DNA of 11,115 nucleotides. It comes from Phycisphaerae bacterium. Lineage in GTDB: Bacteria > Planctomycetota > Phycisphaerae > Sedimentisphaerales > UBA12454. The DNA lies in assembly GCA_028712345.1 (NCBI GenBank), contig JAQTQF010000033.1, positions 1 through 11,115 of the forward strand, given 5' to 3'. The translations under genes were made by a program, and so were the position numbers. A model generated the notes under the pieces. It saw only the letters and a list, made by a program, of their open reading frames with translations. It was not told where the DNA came from and did no database searches. Positions 1 to 7,340 of this stretch are shown here, in pieces (position 1 is the first letter of the stretch; each line of letters opens with the position of its first letter).

Positions 1-302
1 GCCGCGATATCGAATATGCGAAAAACTTTTCGACCGATGCCCTGCTGCTGGACGCTTATCATCCGGTACTCTATGGCGGCACCGGCGAGCGATTCGACTG
101 GAGCAGTCTGCCGGATATGACGGGTTACAACTTCGGAAGAACATTTCTGGCCGGGGGAATAACTCCGGACAATGTAATCGAAGCGCTCGAGCAGGGATTT
201 TACGGCATCGATATATGCAGCGGAATTGAAGATTTGCCGGGCAAAAAGAATCATAAAAAAATGGAACAGCTTTTCAAAAATATAAGGCGCGTTACCCTTT
301 AA
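1..302 (+). CDS. trpF: Phosphoribosylanthranilate isomerase, C-terminal part (5' end outside window)
   Basis: TrpF converts N-(5-phosphoribosyl)anthranilate to the open-chain CdRP in tryptophan synthesis, in the cytoplasm. Only about the last 100 residues are present; the first complete codon is at base 3 and there is no start in the window. The reading is clear from the late TrpF motifs in order: a LLLDAYHPVLYGGTGERFDW block (bases 45-104), a LAGGITPDNV block (about 147-176), and a GIDICSGIEDLPGKK block (about 204-248), which together form the phosphate-binding end of the TIM barrel. The ATG at 117 is internal and not the true start, because the conserved GGTG block lies upstream of it. The gene ends 12 bases before trpB, so the two are very probably co-transcribed. 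No odd features are visible in the part present. Confidence 0.93.
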   Translation, partial: RDIEYAKNFSTDALLLDAYHPVLYGGTGERFDWSSLPDMTGYNFGRTFLAGGITPDNVIEALEQGFYGIDICSGIEDLPGKKNHKKMEQLFKNIRRVTL

Positions 303-314
303 AGGTTTAATAAT

Positions 315-1490
315 ATGAAAGACAAAGGCAGATTTGGACAGTTCGGAGGTTTTTATGTTCCTGAGGTGCTAATTCCCGCGCTTGAGGAAATGGAAGAAGC
401 CTTTTACCAATATTACAAAGACGACAAATTTGTTGCGGAGTTAAATACGCTTTACTGCGATTATGCCGGCAGGCCTACACCGCTGTATTACGCAACTCGA
501 TTCAGCGAACTTGTCGGTTTTAAGGTTTACATAAAAAGGGAAGACCTGCTTCACGGCGGAGCACACAAGGTAAACAACTGTCTCGGCCAGGGATTATTGG
601 CCAAATATATGGGCAAGACAAAACTTATCGCCGAGACCGGCGCCGGCCAGCACGGCCTGGCAACCTCGATGATCGGCGCGCTTTTCGGAATGCAGACAAA
701 AATATTTATGGGCGCAATCGATGTTGACCGCCAGAGCGTAAATGTCCATAAAATGCGACTCTGCGGCGCGGAAGTCATTTCCGTAAGCGGCGGAACCCGC
801 ACTCTCAAAGACGCAATCAACGAAGCTCTGCGGTACTGGACCTCAAATATTTCCGATACATTTTATTTGTTCGGAACTGTCTGCGGCCCGCATCCGTATC
901 CGACTATCGTCAAACATTTTCAGACCTGCATAGGCACTGAGGCCCGCAGACAATGCCTTGAAAAAATCGGACGGCTTCCTGATATTGTTACCGCCTGCGT
1001 CGGAGGAGGAAGCAATGCTATCGGCATATTCAACGCTTTTGTCGAAGATAAAACCGTAAAACTTATCGGCGTAGAGCCGGCAGGCAGGGGAATTGCAACC
1101 GGTAAACACGCAGCCCCTCTCAGCGCGGGCAGAGTCGGAATCCTGCACGGCACAAAGATGTATCTTATGCAGGACGGCGATGGGCAGATTCTCGATACCG
1201 AATCAATCTCCGCCGGTCTCGATTACCCCGGCGTCGGACCTGAACATTGTCTGCTAAAAGATACAAAACGCGCCGAGTATGTCGCCGTTGAAGATGAGGC
1301 GGTGCTTGATATATTCGATATCTTTACGAAATGCGAAGGCATCCTGCCCGCCCTTGAAAGCTCGCATTCTCTTGCGTGGGTTTACAGCCAAAGAAACAAA
1401 CTTCCCGCTGATACGGTCGTCGTCGTAAATCTCTCCGGGCGGGGTGATAAGGATGTCGGAATCGTAGAAAAAAATCGACCCGTTAAGTAA
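315..1490 (+). CDS. trpB: Tryptophan synthase beta chain
   Basis: TrpB condenses indole with L-serine using pyridoxal phosphate (PLP), as the beta subunit of the alpha2beta2 tryptophan synthase. The 391 residues match the usual length of the standard (TrpB1) type. Visible motifs are GRFGQFGGFYVPE at the N-terminus, EDLLHGGAHKVNN with the PLP lysine at K85, AETGAGQHG with the catalytic glutamate E107, GPHPYPTIV at 191-199, the PLP-phosphate loop GGGSNA at 230-235, and NLSGRGDKD at 372-380 with S374 near the cofactor ring. The start at 315 keeps the N-terminal family block and has AAAGG at 301-305 as a ribosome binding site, 9 bases upstream. It lies 12 bases after trpF and 57 bases before trpA, as expected for a trp operon. 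All key residues are intact. Confidence 0.97.
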   Translation: MKDKGRFGQFGGFYVPEVLIPALEEMEEAFYQYYKDDKFVAELNTLYCDYAGRPTPLYYATRFSELVGFKVYIKREDLLHGGAHKVNNCLGQGLLAKYMGKTKLIAETGAGQHGLATSMIGALFGMQTKIFMGAIDVDRQSVNVHKMRLCGAEVISVSGGTRTLKDAINEALRYWTSNISDTFYLFGTVCGPHPYPTIVKHFQTCIGTEARRQCLEKIGRLPDIVTACVGGGSNAIGIFNAFVEDKTVKLIGVEPAGRGIATGKHAAPLSAGRVGILHGTKMYLMQDGDGQILDTESISAGLDYPGVGPEHCLLKDTKRAEYVAVEDEAVLDIFDIFTKCEGILPALESSHSLAWVYSQRNKLPADTVVVVNLSGRGDKDVGIVEKNRPVK

Positions 1491-1493
1491 AAT

Positions 1494-1525
1494 ATTCTCG
1501 TGTATATTCGTGTTCATTCGTGGCT
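1494..1525 (+). repeat. Three tandem ATTCGTG-type units in the trpB-trpA spacer
   Basis: Three imperfect units follow each other directly: ATTCTCGTGTAT (1494-1505), ATTCGTGTTC (1506-1515) and ATTCGTGGCT (1516-1525). They fill most of the 57-base gap between trpB and trpA. I recall similar ATTCGTG/ATCCGTG strings in intergenic DNA of other environmental bacteria, but this was not checked. There is no inverted symmetry, so a hairpin role is unlikely. Confidence 0.6.
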
Positions 1526-1547
1526 ATTATTTCTACGGTAAAAAATT

Positions 1548-2336
1548 ATGAAAACATATAAACAAACATTTGCGGAATTAAAACAGGCGGCACTGATTCC
1601 TTTTTTCGTTATAGGCGACCCTGACTTTGACACTTCTCTCGCAATCGTCAAAGCGGCAATCGACGCCGGCGCCGATATTCTCGAACTGGGCATTGCTTTT
1701 TCAGACCCGATTGCCGACGGGCCGACAATTCAGAAGGCTGATATTCGTGCAATCGATGCAGGTATGAATATCCAAAAGGCAAAAGACTTTATCAAAAAGA
1801 TAAAGGCATACAAGGATATTCCAATCGGGCTTTTGATGTATTACAATCTTATTTATCAATACGGCACTGAAAAGTTTTTTGCTGATTTTGCCGCTGCAGG
1901 CGTAAACAGCGTGCTTATTGCCGATTTAAGCATTGACGATGCAGATGAAGTTTTGGCTCCGGCACAAAAGGCGGGACTCGATACTGTCTTTATGGTAACA
2001 CCTAACACCGAAACGGAACGGGCAAAAAGAATCGCTGAAAAATGTACCGGCTTTATCTATACCGTCTCGCTTTTGGGCGTAACGGGAGGCCGAGACCAAT
2101 TATCCGATATGATTAAACCGCTGATAACCAGATTGAAATCTATTACTGATGTACCGGTCTGTGTTGGATTCGGTGTAAGCACGCCAAAGCATGCGGTTCA
2201 ACTGGCTCAGGCCGGCGCCGACGGCGTTATCATAGGCTCAAGAATCGTAAAAATAATTGAAGACAACCTGAATGACAAAAAATCTATTCCTGCAAAAGTC
2301 GCGGAATTTATAAAAGAAATTAAAAAGGCCATATAA
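1548..2336 (+). CDS. trpA: Tryptophan synthase alpha chain
   Basis: TrpA cleaves indole-3-glycerol phosphate to indole and glyceraldehyde 3-phosphate and channels indole to TrpB. The 262 residues are close to the family norm of about 265. The TIM-barrel landmarks are PFFVIGDPD (18-26), ADILELGIAFSDPIADGPT (42-60) with the two catalytic acids at E46 and D57, the loop-6 LLGVTGGRD block (175-183), VGFGVSTP (206-213) and GADGVIIGSRIV (223-234). Two spots differ from the common pattern: ELGIAFSDP where ELGIPFSDP is usual, and ADLSIDD (125-131) where a proline is usual after the leucine. The catalytic residues remain, so activity is expected. The Shine-Dalgarno signal is weak (GGT about 10 bases upstream). 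The gene is last in the operon and its stop codon lies inside the terminator stem. Confidence 0.96.
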   Translation: MKTYKQTFAELKQAALIPFFVIGDPDFDTSLAIVKAAIDAGADILELGIAFSDPIADGPTIQKADIRAIDAGMNIQKAKDFIKKIKAYKDIPIGLLMYYNLIYQYGTEKFFADFAAAGVNSVLIADLSIDDADEVLAPAQKAGLDTVFMVTPNTETERAKRIAEKCTGFIYTVSLLGVTGGRDQLSDMIKPLITRLKSITDVPVCVGFGVSTPKHAVQLAQAGADGVIIGSRIVKIIEDNLNDKKSIPAKVAEFIKEIKKAI

Positions 2337-2357
2337 ATTATATGGTCTTTTAATTTT
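2323..2357 (+). terminator. Intrinsic terminator of the trp operon, overlapping the trpA stop
   Basis: Arm AAAAGGCCATAT (2323-2334) pairs with ATATGGTCTTTT (2340-2351) over 12 pairs, one of them G-T, around the loop AAATT. A T-rich tail follows to 2357. The TAA stop of trpA is at 2334-2336, so the 5' arm is coding sequence. The A-rich 5' side also gives a possible T-tract on the other strand, but no minus-strand gene ends close enough to need it. Confidence 0.8.
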
Positions 2358-2431
2358 ATCTGCCGTCTATTTTTTATTACCTCCTCACTACTAAGGCAAC
2401 CTATAAAAACTTGTCCTGGCAAAAGTGGGGA

Positions 2432-2466
2432 TGTCATTGCCAGGAGCAAAGCGACGAATCAATCTC
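2432..2466 (+). repeat. Short dispersed hairpin-type repeat (TGTCATTGC...CAATCTC)
   Basis: This unit begins TGTCATTGC and ends TCAATCTC. The arms ATTGC (2436-2440) and TCAAT (2459-2463) would pair except for one base, so this looks like a slightly decayed copy. From memory, a GTCATTGCGAGGAGCGAAGCGACG-like string is frequent in intergenic DNA of many bacteria. It also overlaps a second inverted repeat, CCTGGCA (2415-2421) with TGCCAGG (2438-2444). Confidence 0.6.
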
Positions 2467-2504
2467 TATGATTGTTTTGGCGTAAGCCATCCCTAAGTGG
2501 ACAA

Positions 2505-2547
2505 AAAACGAGATTCTTCGTCCGCCTTCGGCGGACTCAGAATGACA
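2505..2547 (-). repeat. Dispersed hairpin repeat, copy 1 of the ATTCT...AGAAT type; candidate terminator of the glycogen operon
   Basis: On the plus strand the element reads AAAACGAGATTCTTC, a GC hairpin, then TCAGAATGACA. GTCCGCC (2520-2526) pairs with GGCGGAC (2530-2536) around a TTC loop, and ATTCT (2513-2517) pairs with AGAAT (2539-2543) outside it. Read on the minus strand, the stem is followed by CTCG and six T bases (2508-2503), which is terminator-like. It lies about 75 bases past the stop of the minus-strand debranching enzyme gene. A second copy at 10282-10325 keeps the outer arms but has a different core. Confidence 0.65.
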
Positions 2548-2609
2548 GGAAGCTTAGAACTCAGAATGACTATGGACTAAGGGGCCAGAATGACAAGTAA
2601 TATTTTTAG
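2538..2609 (+). repeat. CAGAATGAC repeated three times with exact 24-base spacing
   Basis: CAGAATGAC occurs at 2538-2546, 2562-2570 and 2586-2594, so each copy starts 24 bases after the last. The first copy is the end of the neighbouring hairpin repeat. The first two are preceded by GGACT and GAACT, the third by GGGGC. The rest of each 24-base unit has diverged. It may be a decayed tandem array formed from the end of the hairpin element. Confidence 0.5.
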
Positions 2610-2617
2610 ACATACCC

Positions 2618-4624
2618 TTAACTATTAACCATTAAATACGCTCTTAAAACCTCTGCTACGCTCCAGGCCTGTGCGAAAGCTCCGCCGGGCTTATGAGGCG
2701 CATCGCCGTCAAAAACTTCACTGATGGAACCGATACAGCCGGCAGTATGGAAATGATTCAATAAAGGCTCAAGCATAGCCAAAGCATTTTTTTTGCTCTG
2801 CCTGCTGTTATTATTGACTTTCAAATACGCTTCGATAAACGCCCCAATCAGCCACGGCCAAACCGTTCCCTGATGATAAGCGCTGTCGCGCTGCAGGGTA
2901 TTTCCTTCATACCTGCCCTTATATCTGTTATCCTTTGGCGAAAGAGTCCGCAGGCCGAACGGCGTCAAAAGCTCGCGCTGGACGCAATCGACGACCGCTT
3001 TCTGCTGAGCGGCGGTCAACGGTGAAAACGGCAGTGAAACTGAAAATATCTGATTCGGCCTGATACTGGAATCCTTAAGTTCTTCTGTTACACAATCATA
3101 AAGGCATTGACCGGCCTCATTCCAAAAACAGGCACGAAAACTGTTTGCAACTCTGTCTGCCATATCGCTGAATTTCTTTGCGGCCACCGCGTCTTTGACG
3201 CGGTAAAACTCCGCTATATTGCATATCGAGTTATACCACAGAGCGTTTATTTCGACCGCTTTGCCGTGTCTTGGCGTAACAACGGTATTATCAATTTTAG
3301 CGTCCATCCAGGTAAGCTGAGTATTGAACGCCCCGCCGGTTATAAGACCGTCATAGTCGGCCCTGATATTGAATTTGGTACCATTGCCGTAAGAATCTAT
3401 TATCCAGCGAATAATCGGCATTAGCTTTGATGTGAATGTTCTGGCGTCACCGCTGGCTTTATAATACGCAAATGCCGCGTGAATAAACCAGAGCGAAGAA
3501 TCTATACTGTTAAACTGAGCTCCGCTGTTATAATCGCCGAAACAATTCGGAATCATTCCGTCGTCGGCATTATACGCAAAATTAAGAAGTACGCTCGCTG
3601 CATCCTCATATCTTCCGCAGTTGAGCAGCAGGCCTTCAAAAGCGATAAACGCGTCTCTGCCCCAGTCCATAAACCACGGGAAACCCGCCAGAATAGATTT
3701 AGTTTTTACCCTGTCAATTTGCCTGTCGATTATAAATTCATCGGCGCTGATAGCAAGAGCCTGAACAACAGGGTCCTTGCTTTTTAGTCCGCTCAGAACC
3801 TGCCTTTGCTGAAGTTTAATATCATCGATAATAACATCAACATCAAGCCCCGTCATTTTCTGCGGCAAATCGGCTCCGCCGAAGCCCGCCCACAGAACTA
3901 TCCTTACCGGCCCGTTAATTGTCCTTCTGAAAATTCCCGGAGAAAACAGATCCTCGATGCAGTCATAACCCCTGGTCTTTTCCTGTCGATAGAGGAAATT
4001 GTTCCACCACTGCCGCTGCTCGGTAAATGTCATCTCTTCGGTTGACAGTATAAGTTGTCCCTGACAGGCTTTATTTTTGACCACCAGAAAATCATCTGAT
4101 AATTCGAGACAGAAATCTTCGGATGCTCTCTTAACCGCGTGATAATCTCTCATCGCCGTCAGCGGCCGAACGACAAAATCAAAACTTTCCTCAATGTCCC
4201 TGAAATCGTAACAAATCGCAACAATGTCGCTTTCCGGAAGCATATAAATGCTTTTTGTCAGCTTGAACTCGGCGGTATGATAATCGAAGTGCACTCCTGC
4301 ATCTTTTCTGAACCCGGCTGGAATCTGCCGGGGCAAATTCGGCGATGGCGGCTCAAATTCAAAATGATTCAAATTATAATTTCTATTATAGATATGAACC
4401 GTTTCGACGCATCCGCTCAATGCGACAATTCTCTGGGCAGGCGGCGTTAAAGAGCCTGTCAATAATGAGTGGTACCGTCTGGTATTTGTCCCGCTGACGG
4501 TTCCACAGCAAAAACCGCCCCGCTTATTGGTCAAAAGCCATTCTGTCTCTGTCAAATGCTCATATTTATCCGAAACCCCCATACCCTGCTCGGCTTTTCT
4601 CGTTTGTTCGGCCAATTGAATCAA
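2618..4624 (-). CDS. Glycogen debranching enzyme (amylo-alpha-1,6-glucosidase family, GH133-like)
   Basis: The predicted enzyme removes alpha-1,6 branch points of glycogen or a similar alpha-glucan in the cytoplasm. Its 668 residues form the two-domain bacterial/archaeal type. The N-terminal domain shows EWLLTNKRGGFCCGT and TRRYHSLL (28-55). The C-terminal (alpha/alpha)6 domain shows FPWFMDWGRDAF (315-326), FNSIDSSLWFIHA (371-383), LTWMDAK (437-443), PRHGKAVEINALWYN (451-465), RPNQIFSVSLPFSPL (522-536) and SAYHQGTVWPWLIGAF (581-596), all hallmark blocks of the family. The start is TTG, supported by AAGGA seven bases upstream; the next methionine (residue 15) has no such signal, but the true N-terminus could be there since the first conserved block begins only at 28. 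It is the last gene of the minus-strand operon, 73 bases after the GH57 gene. Confidence 0.93.
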   Translation of the reverse strand: MIQLAEQTRKAEQGMGVSDKYEHLTETEWLLTNKRGGFCCGTVSGTNTRRYHSLLTGSLTPPAQRIVALSGCVETVHIYNRNYNLNHFEFEPPSPNLPRQIPAGFRKDAGVHFDYHTAEFKLTKSIYMLPESDIVAICYDFRDIEESFDFVVRPLTAMRDYHAVKRASEDFCLELSDDFLVVKNKACQGQLILSTEEMTFTEQRQWWNNFLYRQEKTRGYDCIEDLFSPGIFRRTINGPVRIVLWAGFGGADLPQKMTGLDVDVIIDDIKLQQRQVLSGLKSKDPVVQALAISADEFIIDRQIDRVKTKSILAGFPWFMDWGRDAFIAFEGLLLNCGRYEDAASVLLNFAYNADDGMIPNCFGDYNSGAQFNSIDSSLWFIHAAFAYYKASGDARTFTSKLMPIIRWIIDSYGNGTKFNIRADYDGLITGGAFNTQLTWMDAKIDNTVVTPRHGKAVEINALWYNSICNIAEFYRVKDAVAAKKFSDMADRVANSFRACFWNEAGQCLYDCVTEELKDSSIRPNQIFSVSLPFSPLTAAQQKAVVDCVQRELLTPFGLRTLSPKDNRYKGRYEGNTLQRDSAYHQGTVWPWLIGAFIEAYLKVNNNSRQSKKNALAMLEPLLNHFHTAGCIGSISEVFDGDAPHKPGGAFAQAWSVAEVLRAYLMVNS

Positions 4625-4631
4625 CTATATA

Positions 4632-4636
4632 TCCTT
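4632..4636 (-). promoter_or_regulatory. Ribosome binding site AAGGA that supports the TTG start of the debranching enzyme gene
   Basis: On the minus strand AAGGA is followed by seven bases and then TTG (4624-4622). No ATG or GTG in the same frame lies near another Shine-Dalgarno-like string, so this decides the start. Confidence 0.6.
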
Positions 4637-4697
4637 ATGTCTGAAAATTAGAACTTGTTTTTGAAGTTTGTCTGCAAGTTGAAACTAATACTCTTGA

Positions 4698-5909
4698 TTA
4701 TACTTCTAACTGTTCGGCTTCAATATTCAATTTCTTTTTGCACCGCTTTTCGAGATTGCCCATTACATTCATATAATTTATATATGAATCGTACGGAGAA
4801 TCATAAGGGTTGAAATACTTATGCACATCGCCATCGGAGAAATACTTGGTGCACATATAATAAAAATGGTCGGATGTCTGGAGCTTTCGCCAGTCGGCCA
4901 GCAACTCCTTATCGCCAGTTTTTTTGATATTTCGCTCCATCCGGTAAACTTCGTGCAGAGCATTCGACTGCATCGGATTACCAAGCCATGCTGAGAGGTC
5001 TCGTTCCATATCAGCCCAGCTTATCAATCCGGGCACATCTATAACATCTGTTGCAGGATAAGAGCCTATAACTTCGCTGGGCGTCTTGAAATTATTATCC
5101 TGATTTCTCATTATCTCGCCCGGAAGATGCCGCATAAAATCGAATATTCCCGTATCTTTCCACTGATGCTCGCCGAAGGTTTCATAATCCATAAAAAGAT
5201 TCACGACATATCCGTTGCCGTTGACCCTGCTGACCCAATCGCTGAACTTACCGGCCATCAGCGGCCATTCATTCCAGCCCCTGTTGGAAAACCGAAAAGC
5301 TATATCATCGCTCAGGGCATAATTCTTCAGCAGCAGTTTAATTCGTTTATTGCGGGGTGAATTATAAATAAAGTTCGGACTTCTGCCGTTGAGGATACGG
5401 TCGGCGCCCTCGGTTAAAACCCCGTCAAAAATCCCCATTGATTCTATCGCGTCCACAAGATCGTTGCTGTAAATAAGCTCGGTATTGCGAAAAACTTTCG
5501 TTTTGTAATTAAAAAGTTTTTCGATTGTCCGGCGGTGTTTCAGTATCTGCTCGGTAAATTCTTCCCGTGAATAGAGAAAACTAAGACTATGATAGTAAGT
5601 CTCCGAGAGAAATTCCACGCATCCGGTTCTCGCCAGCGCGTCAAATGTGCTCAGCACTTCAGGGGCATACTCAGCCAATTGTTCCAACAATACGCCCGTA
5701 ATACTGTAAGCTACCTTGAATCGGCCCTCGTGCTGATTTATTAAATCAAGAATAAGCCTGTTTGTGGGAAGATAGCACTTATTGGCAACTTTTCGGCAGA
5801 TAGCCTTATTCTTAAAACCGTCGAAATATCGATGGTCCTGATCAAAAACAGTATAATGTCTAAGCCTGCATGGCTGATGAACCTGAAAATAAAAACATAC
5901 TGAAGGCAT
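4698..5909 (-). CDS. Glycoside hydrolase family 57 enzyme (alpha-amylase type)
   Basis: This is a retaining enzyme acting on alpha-1,4-glucan, predicted cytoplasmic because there is no signal peptide. The five GH57 motifs are visible in 403 residues: HQPCRL (11-16), TGVLLEQ (71-77), FRNTELIY (140-147) with the nucleophile E144, MDYETFGEHQW (240-250) with the acid/base D241, and SWADMERDLSAWLGN (297-311). The short single-domain layout resembles the archaeal alpha-amylase group more than the GH57 branching enzymes, which carry an extra C-terminal domain. Activity on glycogen, maltodextrin or both cannot be told from sequence. ATG at 5909 has AGGAAG at 5920-5915, five bases away. The gene lies between the GT4 and debranching genes in the same direction, which supports an alpha-glucan role. 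Confidence 0.93.
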   Translation of the reverse strand: MPSVCFYFQVHQPCRLRHYTVFDQDHRYFDGFKNKAICRKVANKCYLPTNRLILDLINQHEGRFKVAYSITGVLLEQLAEYAPEVLSTFDALARTGCVEFLSETYYHSLSFLYSREEFTEQILKHRRTIEKLFNYKTKVFRNTELIYSNDLVDAIESMGIFDGVLTEGADRILNGRSPNFIYNSPRNKRIKLLLKNYALSDDIAFRFSNRGWNEWPLMAGKFSDWVSRVNGNGYVVNLFMDYETFGEHQWKDTGIFDFMRHLPGEIMRNQDNNFKTPSEVIGSYPATDVIDVPGLISWADMERDLSAWLGNPMQSNALHEVYRMERNIKKTGDKELLADWRKLQTSDHFYYMCTKYFSDGDVHKYFNPYDSPYDSYINYMNVMGNLEKRCKKKLNIEAEQLEV

Positions 5910-5926
5910 AATTTCTTCCTAAATTC

Positions 5927-5950
5927 AACCCCCTGATTTATCAGGGAGTT
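5927..5950 (-). repeat. Hairpin in the leader between the GT4 and GH57 genes
   Basis: On the minus (transcribed) strand AACTCCCTGA pairs with TCAGGGGGTT around a TAAA loop. There are ten pairs, one of them a T-G pair that would be a mismatch on the plus strand. It sits a few bases upstream of the AGGAAG ribosome binding site of the GH57 gene. There is no T-tract, so it is not a terminator. It could be a mobile hairpin repeat, an mRNA processing or stability site, or both. Confidence 0.5.
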
Positions 5951-6000
5951 CGTTAAAATCCTAAAGCCCGCCGGTTTATCCTGTGGGTTAGTTTAGCCGT

Positions 6001-6013
6001 CGCCGTGCCGGCG
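6001..6013 (-). other. Small GC-rich hairpin just after the GT4 gene
   Basis: CGCCG (6001-6005) and CGGCG (6009-6013) flank a TGC loop, 11 bases past the GT4 stop codon. No T-tract follows on the minus strand, so operon read-through into GH57 is expected. It may protect the 3' side of the GT4 message, but this is only a possibility. Confidence 0.3.
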
Positions 6014-6023
6014 AGGCGCTCGG

Positions 6024-7340
6024 TCAAACACAAACCGCTGAAGAAACAACCTGCTCATACACCATTCGGCATTTCTCGGCGGCGTCTTCCCATTTAAGTT
6101 TTCTTACCTCAAAATTTCCGTGTTCTTTCAGTGTCATTTGCAGCGGAGGATATTTCAACACCGCCACTATCTTGTTGGCTATCTCGTTAACATCCCAGAA
6201 ATCCGCTTTCAAGACATGGGTCAAAACTTCCGAAACGCCGCTCTGTCTGCTGATAAGAACGGGGATGTCATGGTTAAGCGCCTCAAGCGGGGCAATCCCG
6301 AAAGGCTCCGAAACACTCGGCATAACATACAAATCCGCTAGTTCATAAACCCTGCGGACATCTTCGCCCCGCAGAAATCCCGTGAATAAAACCTTGCTGC
6401 CGATACCAAGCTGGGCCGCAAGCTCTACCGTCTTTCGCATCATATCGCCTGAGCCTGCCATAACGAACTTGACATTATCCATAACCTCAAGAACTTTTTT
6501 AGCCGCACCAAGAAAATACTCCGGCCCCTTCTGCATCGTGATTCGCCCGAGGAACAATACTATTTTTTCGTCCTTCCTTATGCTGGACTTGCCGAAATTC
6601 AAACCGTTGCCGTTTCTTTCAACGCCGTTATAAACGACCTCTACCTTATCGCCGGTTATCCCGTATCGGCTGATTACTATATTTCGAGTCAGATAGCTTA
6701 CCGCGATTATCTTATTCGCCGCGTGCATACCGGCTCGTTCAATATCATAAATCATCTGATTGACATGTTCTCCGCTCCGGTCGAATTCCGTCGAGTGAAC
6801 ATGTACAACAAGCGGCCTGCCCGTTACTGCTGCTACCGCGATACCGGCCGGATATGTCATCCAGTCGTGAGCGTGTATAACATCAAAATCATCCTGCAGA
6901 GCAAGTCGCACCGCTGCCGCCGCATACCGGTGAATTTCGCTGTACATATCCCCGGAATAATGACCGGGTTGCCCAACATCCGCTCCGCCTGAAGAGATGG
7001 TTACATTGCACCGAGACTGCTTGGCTTGAATCAATTCCTCAATTTCATGCTTAAAACTCTCGGCTGTTTCGTATGGCCGAAGAGGTGAATCTATCATCTT
7101 GAATTTGACATTCTTAAGCTCCTGCTCATATTCTTCCAGATTAAGCCGGCTGTAATTTATATCTGCCGGCGTCTTCATTTTCACATGGGTAGACTCTTTG
7201 CCCGCACTAACGGCTCGGGGCAACACAAAGGCTACCTCAAGACCCAGTTTGCTCATAGCTTTCGTCAAACCATAGCAAGCTGTACCTAATCCGCCGCTGA
7301 TAAACGGCGGGAACTCCCAGCCGAGCATAAATATTTTCAC
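6024..7340 (-). CDS. GT4-family glycosyltransferase, glycogen synthase-like
   Basis: The likely role is transfer of glucose from a nucleotide sugar to a growing alpha-glucan. The 438 residues have the two Rossmann domains of the GT-B fold. The N-terminal glycine loop is WEFPPFISGGLGTACYG (8-24), and VIHAHDWMTYPAGI (154-167) and VVHVHSTEFDRSG (178-190) are typical of the glycogen-synthase-like GT4 group. The C-terminal domain has GRITMQKG (265-272) with R266 and K271, and EPFGIAPLE with the E-x7-E pair E345/E353. A charged stretch at about 44-135 is less conserved. GTG at 7340 is chosen because it gives the standard MKIFMLGWEFPP start and has GGAG 11 bases upstream. ADP- or UDP-glucose preference cannot be read here. 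It is first in an operon with GH57 and debranching genes. Confidence 0.88.
   Translation of the reverse strand: MKIFMLGWEFPPFISGGLGTACYGLTKAMSKLGLEVAFVLPRAVSAGKESTHVKMKTPADINYSRLNLEEYEQELKNVKFKMIDSPLRPYETAESFKHEIEELIQAKQSRCNVTISSGGADVGQPGHYSGDMYSEIHRYAAAAVRLALQDDFDVIHAHDWMTYPAGIAVAAVTGRPLVVHVHSTEFDRSGEHVNQMIYDIERAGMHAANKIIAVSYLTRNIVISRYGITGDKVEVVYNGVERNGNGLNFGKSSIRKDEKIVLFLGRITMQKGPEYFLGAAKKVLEVMDNVKFVMAGSGDMMRKTVELAAQLGIGSKVLFTGFLRGEDVRRVYELADLYVMPSVSEPFGIAPLEALNHDIPVLISRQSGVSEVLTHVLKADFWDVNEIANKIVAVLKYPPLQMTLKEHGNFEVRKLKWEDAAEKCRMVYEQVVSSAVCV

Noticed and set aside
843..1153. Minus-strand open frames inside trpB
   Set aside because: They lie opposite a fully conserved gene and show no family motif; they are shadows of its codon pattern.
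1..2357. A trp leader or T-box type control element
   Set aside because: The start of the operon lies outside the window, so no leader region can be judged.
3107..4450. Several plus-strand open frames of about 80-105 codons opposite the debranching enzyme gene
   Set aside because: No motifs and no ribosome binding sites, and the minus-strand gene is well conserved across the whole stretch.
4652..4680. AACTTG/CAAGTT inverted repeat between the GH57 and debranching genes, as a terminator
   Set aside because: Only six pairs with a 17-base loop and no T-tract on either side.
4697..4702. TATAAT on the minus strand at the end of the GH57 gene, as an internal promoter for the debranching enzyme gene
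   Set aside because: No -35 box at 16-18 bases and no extended -10; one hexamer in AT-rich DNA is expected by chance.
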